A stretch of 64,000 nucleotides of DNA. It comes from Planctomycetota bacterium (GTDB taxonomy: Bacteria > Planctomycetota > B15-G4 > SIAN01). Positions within the stretch are counted from its first letter, which is position 1. Every line of letters begins with the position of its first letter. Where the stretch lies: assembly GCA_016795285.1 (NCBI GenBank), contig JAEUIC010000005.1, positions 1-64,000 on the forward strand, read 5' to 3'. Positions 9,192-17,816 of the stretch are shown here, piece after piece. The notes under the pieces were generated by a model, which did no database searches, was not told the origin of the DNA, and saw only the letters and a program-made list of their open reading frames with translations. A program made the position numbers and the translations under genes.

Positions 9192-10307
9192 ATGCGAACC
9201 CCCGACCACGCCCATCGCCCGCGCCGCGCCGATCCGCTCGATCGGCTCGGCCGCGAGCTGCTGGTCCAGATCATGCAGGAGATCACGCGCGACGCGGTGC
9301 TCACCCTCGATCGCGACGGCCGCATCACCAGCTGGAACCAGGGCGCCGAGCTGCTGCTCGGCTGGACCGCCGACGAGGTGGTCGGCCGCCACTTCGAGTT
9401 CCTGCTGCCCGAGGAGCTGAAGCGCGCCGGCGAGGTGGCGCGGCTGGTCGAGGCGACCGAGTCGGACGGTTTCCTGCGCGACTGGGAGACGCGCCGCCTC
9501 ACCAAGGACGGCCGCGAGATCCACGTCGCGCTGACCCGCATGCACCAGCTCGATGCCGAGGGGCGCACGCTCGGCGCCACCGCGATCCTGCGCGACATCA
9601 CGGCGCGCAAGGAGATGGAGGAGGAGCTGCTGCGCGCGCGCACCCTCGCGGCGATCGGCGAGGCGGCCGCCCGCATCGCGCACGAGATCAGGAATCCGCT
9701 CACCGGCATCAACAACGCGCTCGCGCTGCTCGCCGCCGACTTCGGGCCGAGCCATCCGCGCGCCACCATCTGCAGCGAGATCCAGCACGAGATCCGCCGC
9801 GTCGACGTCGTGCTCGACGACCTGCTCACCTTCGCGCGCCACCGGCCGCTCTCGCGCCAGCGCATCGACCTGGTGCGCATGCTGGAGAAGGTGCTCACCA
9901 ACCTGATCGCGGCCGGCGAACTCGAGGGGGTCGTGGTGCGCCGCTACCTGCCCGACGAGCAGGTCGTCTTCGCCGACCCGAGCATGATCGAGGACAGCCT
10001 CTACAACCTGGTGCAGAACGCCGCCCACGCGCTGCACGGCCGCCACGACGCCGCGCTGACGCTCGCGCTCAAGTCGGGGCCGAAGGGGGTCGCGATCACC
10101 ATCACCGACAACGGTCCCGGCATCGCGCGCGAGGTGCGCCGCAAGATCTTCGACCCTTTCTTCACCACCAAGGCGCACGGCACCGGACTCGGCCTCCCGA
10201 TCACGAAGAAGCACATCGAGGCGCACGGCGGCCGCCTGCGCGTCCGCTCGGCGCCCGACCGGCGCACGACCTTCGAGATCCTCCTCCCCGAAGCGAGCCC
10301 CTCGTGA
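9192..10307 (+). CDS. Soluble PAS-domain sensor histidine kinase
   Basis: This 371-residue kinase has no transmembrane segment. A PAS domain spans about residues 25-140 (TSWNQGAELLLGW). The HisKA dimerisation domain carries the phosphorylated histidine H164 in ARIAHEIRNPL. The ATPase domain has its N-box (YNLVQNAAHAL), DNGPGIA, FDPFFTTK and GTGLGLPI. The frame is open further upstream, but ATG 9192 is chosen because everything before it is antisense to the response regulator and does not resemble protein. It should sense a cytoplasmic signal and phosphorylate the divergent sigma-54 regulator. Its stop overlaps the start of the aldehyde dehydrogenase (GTGA), so kinase and enzyme are translationally coupled. 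Confidence 0.93.
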   Translation: MRTPDHAHRPRRADPLDRLGRELLVQIMQEITRDAVLTLDRDGRITSWNQGAELLLGWTADEVVGRHFEFLLPEELKRAGEVARLVEATESDGFLRDWETRRLTKDGREIHVALTRMHQLDAEGRTLGATAILRDITARKEMEEELLRARTLAAIGEAAARIAHEIRNPLTGINNALALLAADFGPSHPRATICSEIQHEIRRVDVVLDDLLTFARHRPLSRQRIDLVRMLEKVLTNLIAAGELEGVVVRRYLPDEQVVFADPSMIEDSLYNLVQNAAHALHGRHDAALTLALKSGPKGVAITITDNGPGIAREVRRKIFDPFFTTKAHGTGLGLPITKKHIEAHGGRLRVRSAPDRRTTFEILLPEASPS

Positions 10308-11749
10308 TCCGCCCCACCCGCTTCGAGCTCTGGATCGGCGGCCGCTTCGTCGCAGCGGCGCGCCACGCCGAGGTGGTGACGCCCTTCGACGGCGTCCCCT
10401 TCGCGACCGTCCCGCAAGCGACGCCCGCCGAGCTCGAGCAGGCGGTCGCCGCGGCCGTCGCCGCCAAGCCGCGCATGGCGGCGCTCACCGCCTACGAGCG
10501 CAGCGCGCTGCTGCGCGGCGCCGCGACGCGGGTGGCCGCGCAGGCGCCGCTCTTCGCCGAGACGATCGCGCTCGAGAGCGGCAAGCCGCTGCGCGAGGCG
10601 AAGGTCGAGGTCGAGCGCGCCGTGCAGACGCTCGAGTTCTCCGCCGAGGAGGCGCGCCGCCTCCACGGCGAGACGCTGCCGATCGACGCCCATCCGGCCG
10701 GCAAGGGGCGCACCGGCTTCACGCTGCGCGTGCCGCGCGGCGTCATCGGCTGCATCACGCCGTTCAACTACCCGCTGAACCTCGTGGCCCACAAGGTCGG
10801 CCCGGCGCTCGCCGCCGGCAACACGGTCGTCGTCAAGCCGGCCGAGGAGACGCCATGCAGCGCCTACCTCTTGGCGCAGGCGCTCCACGACGCCGGCTGC
10901 CCCGACGGCGCGGTGAACGTCGTGCCGGGCGACGGCCAGGAGATCGGCGAGCCGCTCGCGCAACACCGCGACGTGGCGATGGTCTCCTTCACCGGCTCGC
11001 GCGCGGTGGGCGCGCGGCTGCGCGCCATCGCCGGCCTGAAGCCGGTCACGCTCGAGCTCGGCGGCAATGCGCCGGTGGTGATCGACGACGGCGCCGACTG
11101 GGAGGAGGCGCTCGATCGCCTCGTGGTCGGCAGCTTCACCCATTCGGGGCAGGTCTGCATCCACCTGCAGCGGATCTACGCGACCACGCCGCGCGTCGCC
11201 GCGCAACTGACCGAGGCGCTCGCCGCGCGCGCGAAGCAGCTGGCGATCGGCCCGCCGCTCGATCCGGCGACCGAGATCAGCAGCTTGATCCGCACGCGCG
11301 ACGTGGCGCGCGTCGGCGCGCTCGTCGAGGAGGCGCGCTCGCACGGGGCGCGACTCGCGTGCGGCGGCACGCGGCAGGGGCGCGCGACCTACCTGCCGAC
11401 CGTCTTCGACGCGCTCGACGACTCGATGGAGTTCGCGCGCGAGGAGGCGTTCGGGCCGGTGGTGGGCGTGGCGGCGGTCGGCAGCTTCGAGGCGGCGCTC
11501 GCCGCGGCCAATCGCACGCGCTACGGCCTGCAGGCGGCGATCTTCACGCGCGACCTCGAGCGGGCGCTCGCGGCGGCGGAGCGGCTCGAAGCGGGCGGCG
11601 TGATCATCAACGACGTGCCGAGCTTCCGCGTCGACCAGATGCCCTACGGCGGCACCAAGGAGAGCGGCATGGGTCGCGAAGGGCCGCGCTACGCCTGCGA
11701 GGCGATGAGCGAGTGGAAGACGGTCGTGATCCGGCGGCGCGCGACGTGA
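10304..11749 (+). CDS. NAD(P)-dependent aldehyde dehydrogenase family protein
   Basis: This aldehyde dehydrogenase superfamily enzyme of 481 residues oxidises an aldehyde to an acid with NAD(P)+. Expected residues are present: N154 in ITPFNYP, the general base E251 in LELGGNAP, the nucleophile C285 in SGQVCIHLQR, and the cofactor-binding FTGSRAVG. It starts at GTG 10304, whose last two bases belong to the kinase stop codon, and V-I-R-P-T begins an ordinary ALDH N-terminus. The C-terminal YGGTKESGMGREGP is standard. The substrate cannot be told; the overall look is of the succinate-semialdehyde/lactaldehyde-type branch. Coupling to a sensor kinase and a DUF3604 protein is unusual. Confidence 0.93.
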   Translation: MIRPTRFELWIGGRFVAAARHAEVVTPFDGVPFATVPQATPAELEQAVAAAVAAKPRMAALTAYERSALLRGAATRVAAQAPLFAETIALESGKPLREAKVEVERAVQTLEFSAEEARRLHGETLPIDAHPAGKGRTGFTLRVPRGVIGCITPFNYPLNLVAHKVGPALAAGNTVVVKPAEETPCSAYLLAQALHDAGCPDGAVNVVPGDGQEIGEPLAQHRDVAMVSFTGSRAVGARLRAIAGLKPVTLELGGNAPVVIDDGADWEEALDRLVVGSFTHSGQVCIHLQRIYATTPRVAAQLTEALAARAKQLAIGPPLDPATEISSLIRTRDVARVGALVEEARSHGARLACGGTRQGRATYLPTVFDALDDSMEFAREEAFGPVVGVAAVGSFEAALAAANRTRYGLQAAIFTRDLERALAAAERLEAGGVIINDVPSFRVDQMPYGGTKESGMGREGPRYACEAMSEWKTVVIRRRAT

Positions 11750-13779
11750 GCGGCGCCACGCGAACCGCTGCGCAGCGGCGCGGCGCGGCAGCGCGCGGCA
11801 GCGCGTGGCGGCTGGCGGCGCCGCTCGTGCTCTTGGCGGCGGTGGTGCTGGCGTCGCGCGAAGCGGCGCGCACGCAGGAGACGGTGAAGCCGAACTACCC
11901 CGACGGCGCCGCGGTCGAGCAGCACGAGCGGATGGTCGCCGACAAGCGCGCGACCTACGGATTGGCCGACGGCGGCGGCAGCGCGCGCGTCGTCGAGGGG
12001 ATGAAGGCGGTGGCGGGCGGGCGCGGCCGCTTCCTCCTCGAGTACACCGCGGGCGAGCGCGGCATCGCGGTCGGCGGCGCCCTCTTCCTGCAGATCTCGC
12101 CCTTCTGGGGCTGGACGACGCCGCAGGTCGAGCAGCCGCTGATGGCGGGCTTCACGCAGCTCGCCTGCTCCGCGGCCGGCGTGCGCCTCGTCGGCGAGAC
12201 GGTCGCGCCGCAATGCCTGCAGGTGCGGATCGCCGACGCGCCGCTGCCGGCGGGCGCGACCGTCACGCTCGATTACGGGAGCGGGCCGGAGATGGCGAGC
12301 GTCGACCGCTTCGCCGAGTCGGAGGAGGCGTTCTACTTCTGGGTCGATGGCGACGGCGACGGGACGAGGAAGCTGATCGCGAAGGACCCGACCGTGGCGA
12401 TCGCGGCGGGGCCGCCGAGCGACCTGCTGGTGACGGTGCCGTCGGAGGTGGCGATCGGCGGCGAGTTCGAGGTGACGCTCGCCTTCCTCGATGCGTCGGC
12501 GAACGCGGCGCCCGACTTCATCGGCGAGGTGGCGCTCGCCGGCGCCGGCCTCGAGCTGCCCGCCACCGTGAAGTTCGGCGGCGAACAGCGCGGCCGCGCG
12601 CGCGTGCGCGGCAAGGCGGTCGAGGCGGGGATCCGCTTCGTGGTGGCCACCGTCGACGGGCTCGAGCGGGCGAGCAATCCGCTCCTGGTCGGCAAGACGC
12701 CGCGCACGCTCCTGTGGGCTGACCTGCACGGCCACTCGCAGCTCTCCGACGGGACGGCGACGCCCGAGGAGTACTACGACTACGCGCGGAACGTCGCCGC
12801 GCTCGACGTCGCGGTGCTGACCGACCACGACCACTGGGGGATGCGCAAGCTCGACATGGAGGCGCCGCTCTTCGAGCGGATCGCCGCCGCGACGCGCGCC
12901 GCCAACGATCCCGGCCGCTTCACCACGCTGCACGGCCTCGAGTGGACCAGCTGGATCTACGGCCACCGCCACGTGCTCTGGTTCGACGATGCGCCGCGCG
13001 TGATCTCGAGCCTCGACGCCGGCAGCGACACGCCGCAAGGGCTCTGGCAGACGCTGCGCGCGAGCAAGGCCGATGCGCTGACCGTCCCCCACCACTCGGG
13101 CGGCGGGCCGGTGCCGACCGACTGGACGATCGCCCCCGATCCGCAGTTCGAGCCGCTGGTCGAGATCGTCTCGGTGCACGGCTCGAGCGAGGAGCCGCGC
13201 GGCCCGCGGACGATCTACGCGCCGCGCCGTGGCCACTTCGTGCGCGACGCGCTGCGGAAGGGCTACGTGCTCGGCTTCTTGGGCTCGGGCGATTCGCACA
13301 ACGGCCACCCCGGGCTCGCCCACTTGGGCCAGCCGTGTGGCGGCCTCACCGCGATCCTCGCCGCCGACAACACGCGCGCGTCGATCGCCACCGCGCTGCG
13401 CGAGCGCACCTGCTACGCGACCAGCGGCCCGCGGATCCTGCTCTGGTTCCGGCTCGGCAGCGCGCGCATGGGCGCGGTCATCCCGATCCGGGAGCACGCC
13501 GCCGACGGAAACCGCCCTCCCACCGACAGCGGCGGCGGAACGCTCCCGGATCCAAACGCCGCGCCGCCCTACCTCGGGCTCGTGATCGGGACGGCGCCGC
13601 TCAAGATCGTCGAGATCGTGAAGAACGGCGCCGTGGTCGCCACGGTCGACGGCAACGGCGCCTTCGAGAAGAGCCTCGAGTGGCGCGACGACGAGCGCGC
13701 CGCCGGCGACTTCGTCTACCTGCGCGCGATCCAGACGGACGGCCACGCGGCGTGGTCGAGCCCGATCTTCACGCGGTGA
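11746..13779 (+). CDS. DUF3604/PHP-type metal-dependent hydrolase-like protein, membrane-anchored or exported
   Basis: This 677-residue protein starts at GTG 11746, overlapping the ALDH stop (GTGA). Residues about 20-38 form a hydrophobic signal or anchor (APLVLLAAVVL). An all-beta region follows to about residue 320. Next comes a PHP-like domain with WADLHGHSQLSDG and AVLTDHDHW, then TLHGLEWTSW, VPHHSGGG and SGDSHNGHPG, a set of His/Asp residues able to bind metals. This arrangement matches DUF3604 proteins, many of which are secreted by Planctomycetota and Bacteroidota and have no proven reaction. It is last in the kinase-ALDH-PHP operon and converges on the NicO-like gene 21 bases away. 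Confidence 0.85.
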   Translation: MSGATRTAAQRRGAAARGSAWRLAAPLVLLAAVVLASREAARTQETVKPNYPDGAAVEQHERMVADKRATYGLADGGGSARVVEGMKAVAGGRGRFLLEYTAGERGIAVGGALFLQISPFWGWTTPQVEQPLMAGFTQLACSAAGVRLVGETVAPQCLQVRIADAPLPAGATVTLDYGSGPEMASVDRFAESEEAFYFWVDGDGDGTRKLIAKDPTVAIAAGPPSDLLVTVPSEVAIGGEFEVTLAFLDASANAAPDFIGEVALAGAGLELPATVKFGGEQRGRARVRGKAVEAGIRFVVATVDGLERASNPLLVGKTPRTLLWADLHGHSQLSDGTATPEEYYDYARNVAALDVAVLTDHDHWGMRKLDMEAPLFERIAAATRAANDPGRFTTLHGLEWTSWIYGHRHVLWFDDAPRVISSLDAGSDTPQGLWQTLRASKADALTVPHHSGGGPVPTDWTIAPDPQFEPLVEIVSVHGSSEEPRGPRTIYAPRRGHFVRDALRKGYVLGFLGSGDSHNGHPGLAHLGQPCGGLTAILAADNTRASIATALRERTCYATSGPRILLWFRLGSARMGAVIPIREHAADGNRPPTDSGGGTLPDPNAAPPYLGLVIGTAPLKIVEIVKNGAVVATVDGNGAFEKSLEWRDDERAAGDFVYLRAIQTDGHAAWSSPIFTR

Positions 13780-13800
13780 GGGGGCGCCCCGCCGCCCCGC

Positions 13801-14640
13801 TCACAACCCGAAGTGCATCGCCACTCCGCACGCCGCGATACTCGCGCCCGCCAGCGCGTGCTGGTACTTGGCGAGCGGCGCGCGCCAGCGGGCGGGCAGC
13901 AACTCAGTCGAGCGGAGCGCCAGGAAGACCGCGGCGCACATCGTGGCGAGCGTGGCGAGCGTGAAGAGCGCGACGACCAGCACCGCGACGTGGGTCGCGC
14001 CGGCGACCTGCGGCGCCAGCACGAGCGGCAGCAGCGGCTCGCACGGGCCGAAGACGAAGATCGTGAAGAGGATCCACGGCGTGAGGCGACGCACGGGCGG
14101 CGGCGCAGCGGCGCTCGCAGCGGCGGAGGAGTTAGCGAGCGGGTGTGCGGATCCGACCGCCGTTTTCTCCCCGCCACCATGCGGATGAAGATGGATGCCC
14201 TCGTGGCCGTGGCCGTGGTCGTGGAGCGTGCCGTCGGCGTGGGCGTGGAGGTGGGAGTGGCCGGGCGACTCGGCGCGCAACGCCCGCTTCATGCCCCAGA
14301 TCGCGTAGAGGCTGCCGGTGACGATCAGCAGCCAGGTCGCCGCGGCGGCGCGCCCATCGGCGAAGCCATCGACGTGGCCGGCCGCCCGCTCGAAGCTGGT
14401 GAAGAGCAGCGCGCCGAGGCCGGCGAGCAGCAGCGACCCCAGCACGTGGCCGGCGCCGCAGAGCAGCGTCACCAGCAGCGTCTTCTTGCCGCTCCAGCGC
14501 CCCGCCTTCGCCATCGCGATGAACGGCAGGTAGTGGTCGGGACCGGCGAGCGTGTGGAGCACGCCGACGCCCGCCGCCGCGGCCAGCAGCGAGAGGGTCG
14601 TCGCATCGCCGGTCAGTTCGGTGCCGATCTCGAAGGTCAC
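13801..14640 (-). CDS. NicO/UreH-like metal transporter with His-rich loop
   Basis: This polytopic membrane protein of 279 residues has about six hydrophobic segments. The motif VLHTLAGPDHYLPF at residues 27-40 is the H-x-D-H signature region of the NicO/UreH/TauE-like transporters. A long loop (about 120-152) is packed with His (SHLHAHADG, HDHGHGHEG), typical of nickel, cobalt or other transition-metal handling. A second conserved helix has FGPCEPLLPLVL. The GTG start at 14640 overlaps the stop of the upstream fusion protein (GTGA), so both are made together. The metal is not known; automatic annotations of this family vary between nickel/cobalt transporter and sulfite exporter. Confidence 0.8.
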   Translation of the reverse strand: MTFEIGTELTGDATTLSLLAAAAGVGVLHTLAGPDHYLPFIAMAKAGRWSGKKTLLVTLLCGAGHVLGSLLLAGLGALLFTSFERAAGHVDGFADGRAAAATWLLIVTGSLYAIWGMKRALRAESPGHSHLHAHADGTLHDHGHGHEGIHLHPHGGGEKTAVGSAHPLANSSAAASAAAPPPVRRLTPWILFTIFVFGPCEPLLPLVLAPQVAGATHVAVLVVALFTLATLATMCAAVFLALRSTELLPARWRAPLAKYQHALAGASIAACGVAMHFGL

Positions 14641-17600
14641 TCTGGTTCGCTCCCTTGCTTCATCCGGCTCGCGATCTTCGCGGTCCACGGCTGGCGCGCC
14701 GCGCGCTGCAACCACTTCTGCGCCTCGTCCTGCTTCCCGGTCAGGAACGTGAAGATCGCCTCGGCGCTCGGCGGCAGGCCGTGGCCGTCGGGCCGATCGG
14801 GCGCCTCGATCGACTCGCGCGCCCGCCCCAGCAGCGCGCGCGCCTCGTCCCACGCGCTCGTCGTCCCCGTCAGGAAGAGCGCGATGCCGAGCGTCACCTG
14901 CGCCTCGACCAGCTTCGGGTCGAGCTCGATCGCGCGGCGCAGCTCGGCGGCCGCGTAGCCGAGCGCCTTCCCCTCCTGCTCGGGCTTCACCGCCCCCTCG
15001 TCGCAGACGCCGAGCAAGAACGCCATGCCGCGCAGGTTCGCGAAGCGGGCGCGCGGGCCGATCGCCGCCTCGCTCTCGAGCGCCTTCGTCCCCTGCGTGA
15101 CGCGGTCGTAGTGGCCCATCCGCATCTGGTGCAGGAGGAGCTGCACGAGGAGTTCCTGCGCCGGAGCGTAGTCGGGCCGCTCGCGCAGCACGCTGCCGGC
15201 GATCTGGAAGGCGTTCACCTCGAGCGCGTCGGGGTCGTTCTTCTGCTGCGGCAGCGGCACCGCGCGGTTCGCCTGCGCGAGCAGCAGGTTGGTCTCCGCC
15301 TCGTAGAGCTGCCACATGCTGCGCGACGCGCCGGCGAGCTCGCGCTTCAGCTCGGTCAACCGCTTCTTGTCGACGGCGCTCTGCGTCATGCGGCTGACGA
15401 TGTCTTCCTTGAGTTCGAAGAGGCGCAGCCGGTTGTGGAGCGCGACGACCGCATCGGACTCGACGCGCTGCGCCGCGGCGAACTCGACGCGCGGCGCATC
15501 GGCGGTCACGAGGCCGCTCTCGTCGAACTTCTCGCGGAAGAACCACTCGTCGGCGACGTAGAGCGCGAGGAAGTCGCGCACGTCGGCGACGCCGAGCTTC
15601 TGCAGCTCCGGCAGCAGCCGATGGCCGGCGAGGCGCGCCTCGAGCTTCACCACGTCGATCTCGAGCCGCTCGCGGCCGGCGACCAGGCCGAGCACGGGCA
15701 ACCCGAACTCGGGGCGCGCCAGCCACAGCGTCGCGCCGTCGAACACCTCGCAGAAGGTGCGGCCGATCGCGCCGATCTCCTCCCAGCGCAGCTGGTGGGC
15801 GGGGAGCCATTGGCAGAAGAGGCCGCCCTCGGCGAGCAGCGCCTTCACCCGCTCGAAGTGCTCGCGCGCGTAGAGCTGGCCGGCGCCCGTCTCCCACGGG
15901 AAGAAGAGGTCGCCCACCACGAGGTCGTAGCTGCCGGGCGGCGCGGCGCGCACGAAGCTGCGCGCGTCGCCGGCGTGGAGGCGGACGCGCGGATCGGCGG
16001 CGATCGCGCCGTTCTCGCGCTGGAAGAAGGGCAGCGCGGTCAGCACCGACGGCAGCAGCTCGACCGCGTCGATCTCCTGGCAGCCGGCGTCGCGCAATCC
16101 GGCGACCGTCAATCCGGCGCCGACTCCCATCGCCAGCGCGCGTCGGGGCTCTGCGTGCAGCAGCGCCGGCAGGAGCCCCTGCATCGTCTCGACGCGCGAC
16201 TCGCCGCTGCCGCCGAGCGCGAGCTGGTCGTTCACCGCCAGCACCTTCTCGCCGTCGGGATGGACGATCACCGCGACGTTGGCGGCGCTGTCCTCGACGT
16301 AGTGGACCACGAAGCCGCCGCGCTCGCCGACCACCCGCTGCACGAAGAGGAGCGGCTCGTCGAGCGTCGAGCGGCCGATCAGCGGCGCGAAGAGGAGCAG
16401 CGCCGCCGCACCGGCCGCCGCGACGACGAAGCGGACGCGCCCCGCGAAGAGCGCGCGGCCACCCGCCGCCAGCGCCAGCAGTCCCACCACCAGCAGCGGC
16501 AGCAGCGCCAACGCGATCAGCAGCGCCTTCATGCCGAACTGCGGCAGGAGCGTGGTGGGGACCAGCGCGCCGGCCAGCGCCGCGCCCGCCGCCCAACCGC
16601 CCGAGAGCCACGCCACCGCGCGCCCGAAGCGGCCGTCGCGCGGAACGAGCTCGCACGCGCACGGGAACGCGAGCGCGGTCGCGAAGGCGGCCGGCCCGGC
16701 GATCAGCAGCGCGCCGATCAGCTCGGCGACGAGCCGCCCGCTCCAGCTCACCGCGGCCTCGCCGAAGCGCCAGAAGGAGAGCGGCGTCGAGTGCGACATC
16801 ACGCGCAAGAGGAGCAGCGCGACCAGCGGCGCCAGCAGCGCCACCAGGTGGCCGGCGAGGAAGCCGCCGGCGGCGCGGCGGCGCGACCAGAGCGTGCCGA
16901 CCGCGGTGCCGAGCGCACTCGCCCCGAGCCACGCGGCCAGCAGGATGCCGAGCGTGTCCTGGCTGCCGCGCGCCGCTTGCCCGAGTCCGCGGAAGAGCAG
17001 CACCTCGAGCGCGAGGACCGCGAAGCCGTTCAGCAGCGCCGCCACCAACAGGAGCGGGAGCGGCAGCGAGAGCGCTGGCGAGGGCGATACCGCGAGCGCT
17101 GGCGACCCGGCCGCAGGCGCGAGCGGCGCCGTCGGTGCGTCCGCCCCCTCCGCCGGCAGCGGCGCCACTTGCCGCGCGAGCCAGAAGGCCGCCAGCGCGA
17201 CCACGCCATTCAGCGCCGCGCCGAGCTGCCAGGTCGCCGCGACGCCGACCGCGCGCAGCAGCACCAGCGACGCGAGCAGCGCGCCCGCCATCGCACCGAG
17301 CGTGCTGGCCGCCTGCAGTCCGCCCGCCGCCAAGCCGCGCGCGCGCGTCGCCGCCCGCAGCCGCGCCAGGAACGGCAGCGTCGCGCCGAGCGCGCCGACC
17401 GGGACCAGCAGCACGCCGACCGCCAGCGCGAAGCGGCCGAGCCAACGCGGATCGCCCGCCTGCTCGGCGCGCGCGAAGGCATCGGCCGCCCCATCGAGCG
17501 AGCGCAGCAGGTAGAGCGCCGCGAAGCCGCCAAGCGCCGCCACCGTCTCGAGCCACGCGTAGGCCAGCAGCGGTCGCGCCACTCGATCGGCCCGCGACCC

Positions 17601-17816
17601 GACCAGCCACGCGCCGAGCGCGAGGCAGGCGAGGAAGGCGCCGCCCACCGCGCCGAGCGACGCCGCCGCCGAGCCGAACAGCTCGAGGAAGGCGCGCACG
17701 GCCGCCGTCTCGAGCAGCAGGCTCGCGGCGCCCGACAGGAAGAAGAGCAGCGCGACCAGCGCCGCCGGATCGAGCGCGGCGGACTCCTGCGCGGCCGGAC
17801 GGGACCGTTCATTCAT
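14637..17816 (-). CDS. Membrane-embedded spermidine-synthase-like methyltransferase-fold protein with C-terminal TPR region
   Basis: This 1059-residue fusion has about a dozen transmembrane helices in roughly the first 480 residues (from LVALLFFLSGAASLLLETAA). A Rossmann methyltransferase domain like spermidine synthase follows, with the SAM-binding glycine loop ALAMGVGAGLT, DAVELLPSV and LVVGDLFFPWE. The last 250 residues are helical repeats resembling TPRs. Such membrane spermidine-synthase-like proteins are common in Planctomycetota and their substrate is unknown; true polyamine synthesis is doubtful because of the membrane setting. Its first codon overlaps the end of the upstream unknown gene by 8 bases, and its stop overlaps the NicO-like gene. 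The three genes therefore form a tightly coupled unit. Confidence 0.82.
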   Translation of the reverse strand: MNERSRPAAQESAALDPAALVALLFFLSGAASLLLETAAVRAFLELFGSAAASLGAVGGAFLACLALGAWLVGSRADRVARPLLAYAWLETVAALGGFAALYLLRSLDGAADAFARAEQAGDPRWLGRFALAVGVLLVPVGALGATLPFLARLRAATRARGLAAGGLQAASTLGAMAGALLASLVLLRAVGVAATWQLGAALNGVVALAAFWLARQVAPLPAEGADAPTAPLAPAAGSPALAVSPSPALSLPLPLLLVAALLNGFAVLALEVLLFRGLGQAARGSQDTLGILLAAWLGASALGTAVGTLWSRRRAAGGFLAGHLVALLAPLVALLLLRVMSHSTPLSFWRFGEAAVSWSGRLVAELIGALLIAGPAAFATALAFPCACELVPRDGRFGRAVAWLSGGWAAGAALAGALVPTTLLPQFGMKALLIALALLPLLVVGLLALAAGGRALFAGRVRFVVAAAGAAALLLFAPLIGRSTLDEPLLFVQRVVGERGGFVVHYVEDSAANVAVIVHPDGEKVLAVNDQLALGGSGESRVETMQGLLPALLHAEPRRALAMGVGAGLTVAGLRDAGCQEIDAVELLPSVLTALPFFQRENGAIAADPRVRLHAGDARSFVRAAPPGSYDLVVGDLFFPWETGAGQLYAREHFERVKALLAEGGLFCQWLPAHQLRWEEIGAIGRTFCEVFDGATLWLARPEFGLPVLGLVAGRERLEIDVVKLEARLAGHRLLPELQKLGVADVRDFLALYVADEWFFREKFDESGLVTADAPRVEFAAAQRVESDAVVALHNRLRLFELKEDIVSRMTQSAVDKKRLTELKRELAGASRSMWQLYEAETNLLLAQANRAVPLPQQKNDPDALEVNAFQIAGSVLRERPDYAPAQELLVQLLLHQMRMGHYDRVTQGTKALESEAAIGPRARFANLRGMAFLLGVCDEGAVKPEQEGKALGYAAAELRRAIELDPKLVEAQVTLGIALFLTGTTSAWDEARALLGRARESIEAPDRPDGHGLPPSAEAIFTFLTGKQDEAQKWLQRAARQPWTAKIASRMKQGSEPE

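Noticed and set aside
10304..11749. Calling the aldehyde dehydrogenase a specific enzyme such as succinate-semialdehyde dehydrogenase
   Set aside because: The catalytic residues define the superfamily only; substrate-binding residues cannot be judged without an alignment.
14637..17816. Naming the fusion protein speE (spermidine synthase)
   Set aside because: Membrane-embedded homologues of this type are widespread and have no demonstrated polyamine activity, and no speD or speA-like gene is near.
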